DNA of 34,179 bases from Xanthomonas arboricola (lineage in GTDB: Bacteria; Pseudomonadota; Gammaproteobacteria; Xanthomonadales; Xanthomonadaceae). This document shows positions 34,119 to 34,179 of this stretch, in pieces. The number at the start of each line of letters is the position of its first letter. The stretch's first letter is position 1. Both the position numbers and the translations under genes were made by a program. The notes below the pieces were generated by a model that did not search any database, had not been told where the DNA came from, and saw nothing but the letters and a program-made list of their open reading frames with translations. The stretch is from positions 766,976-801,154 of the forward strand of contig NZ_QREM01000009.1 in assembly GCF_003353015.1 (NCBI RefSeq), written 5' to 3'.

Positions 34119-34179
34119 CGATACGGCCGATGCAGATATTTTCGCGGCAACCAAAGTCTGGCTCGCCGAGGACCAGCGA
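34119..34179. other. Terminal fragment of unknown origin beyond adapter
   Basis: Sixty-one bases after the adapter pair do not continue lpxD. One frame is open throughout (DTADADIFAATKVWLAEDQR from 34120) and could be the start of another xanthomonad gene, but it is too short to assign. It should not be treated as linked to the rest of the window. Confidence 0.7.

Noticed and set aside
34119..34179. Assigning the terminal 61 bases to a named gene
   Set aside because: Only 20 codons are visible after a chimeric adapter junction; insufficient to identify.

Overview
The window is a draft-assembly contig from a GC-rich gammaproteobacterium, almost certainly Xanthomonas or a very close relative. 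This rests on gene order (asnB-dapE-ArsC-like-dapD-glnD-map on one strand; rpsB-tsf-pyrH-frr-uppS-cdsA-dxr-rseP-bamA-lpxD on the other), on the character of the proteins, and on intergenic elements familiar from xanthomonad genomes. Both ends carry Tn5/Nextera mosaic-end sequence (1-19 and 34081-34118). The termini are therefore library artefacts: lpxD is cut at the adapter, and the last 61 bases probably come from elsewhere.

Layout. 1-3.7 kb: a TonB-dependent siderophore receptor with a probable Fur box, and a secreted beta-helix protein. 3.7-12.2 kb (minus strand): map, glnD, dapD, a Spx/ArsC-like protein, dapE and asnB, i.e. protein maturation, nitrogen sensing, diaminopimelate/lysine synthesis and asparagine synthesis. 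Ahead of asnB lies a textbook transcription attenuator that seems to have gone unnamed: a 32-codon leader with seven Asn codons, a 13-nt antiterminator segment and a perfect 20-bp terminator palindrome. 12.3-18.3 kb: a chaperone-usher (spore-coat-U/Csu-like) fimbrial operon between map and rpsB, with a sigma-54-type promoter, two chaperones, an usher, a one-domain subunit and a two-domain subunit. 18.3-30.6 kb: the conserved translation/envelope cluster, with an HDOD-GGDEF gene between tsf and pyrH. bamA carries an in-frame amber codon in its barrel region.

30.6-33.1 kb is the most unusual part. An AT-rich island between bamA and lpxD holds a compact transcription unit for a 53-residue peptide with a Cys-rich tail (promoter, 5' stem-loop, strong Shine-Dalgarno, ORF, strong terminator). 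Two overlapping genes follow: an unrecognised 242-residue protein and an LpxL/LPLAT-like acyltransferase lacking the usual acidic motif residue. A separate 40-residue secreted peptide gene lies on the opposite strand before lpxD. The peptide plus acyltransferase-like pair is the best candidate here for an undescribed system (modified or acylated peptide). That function is inference from context only.

How the genes work together: uppS, cdsA, dxr, rseP, bamA and lpxD supply isoprenoid carrier, phospholipid precursor, envelope stress signalling, outer-membrane protein assembly and lipid A. dapD/dapE feed peptidoglycan and lysine synthesis, and glnD and asnB connect to nitrogen status.
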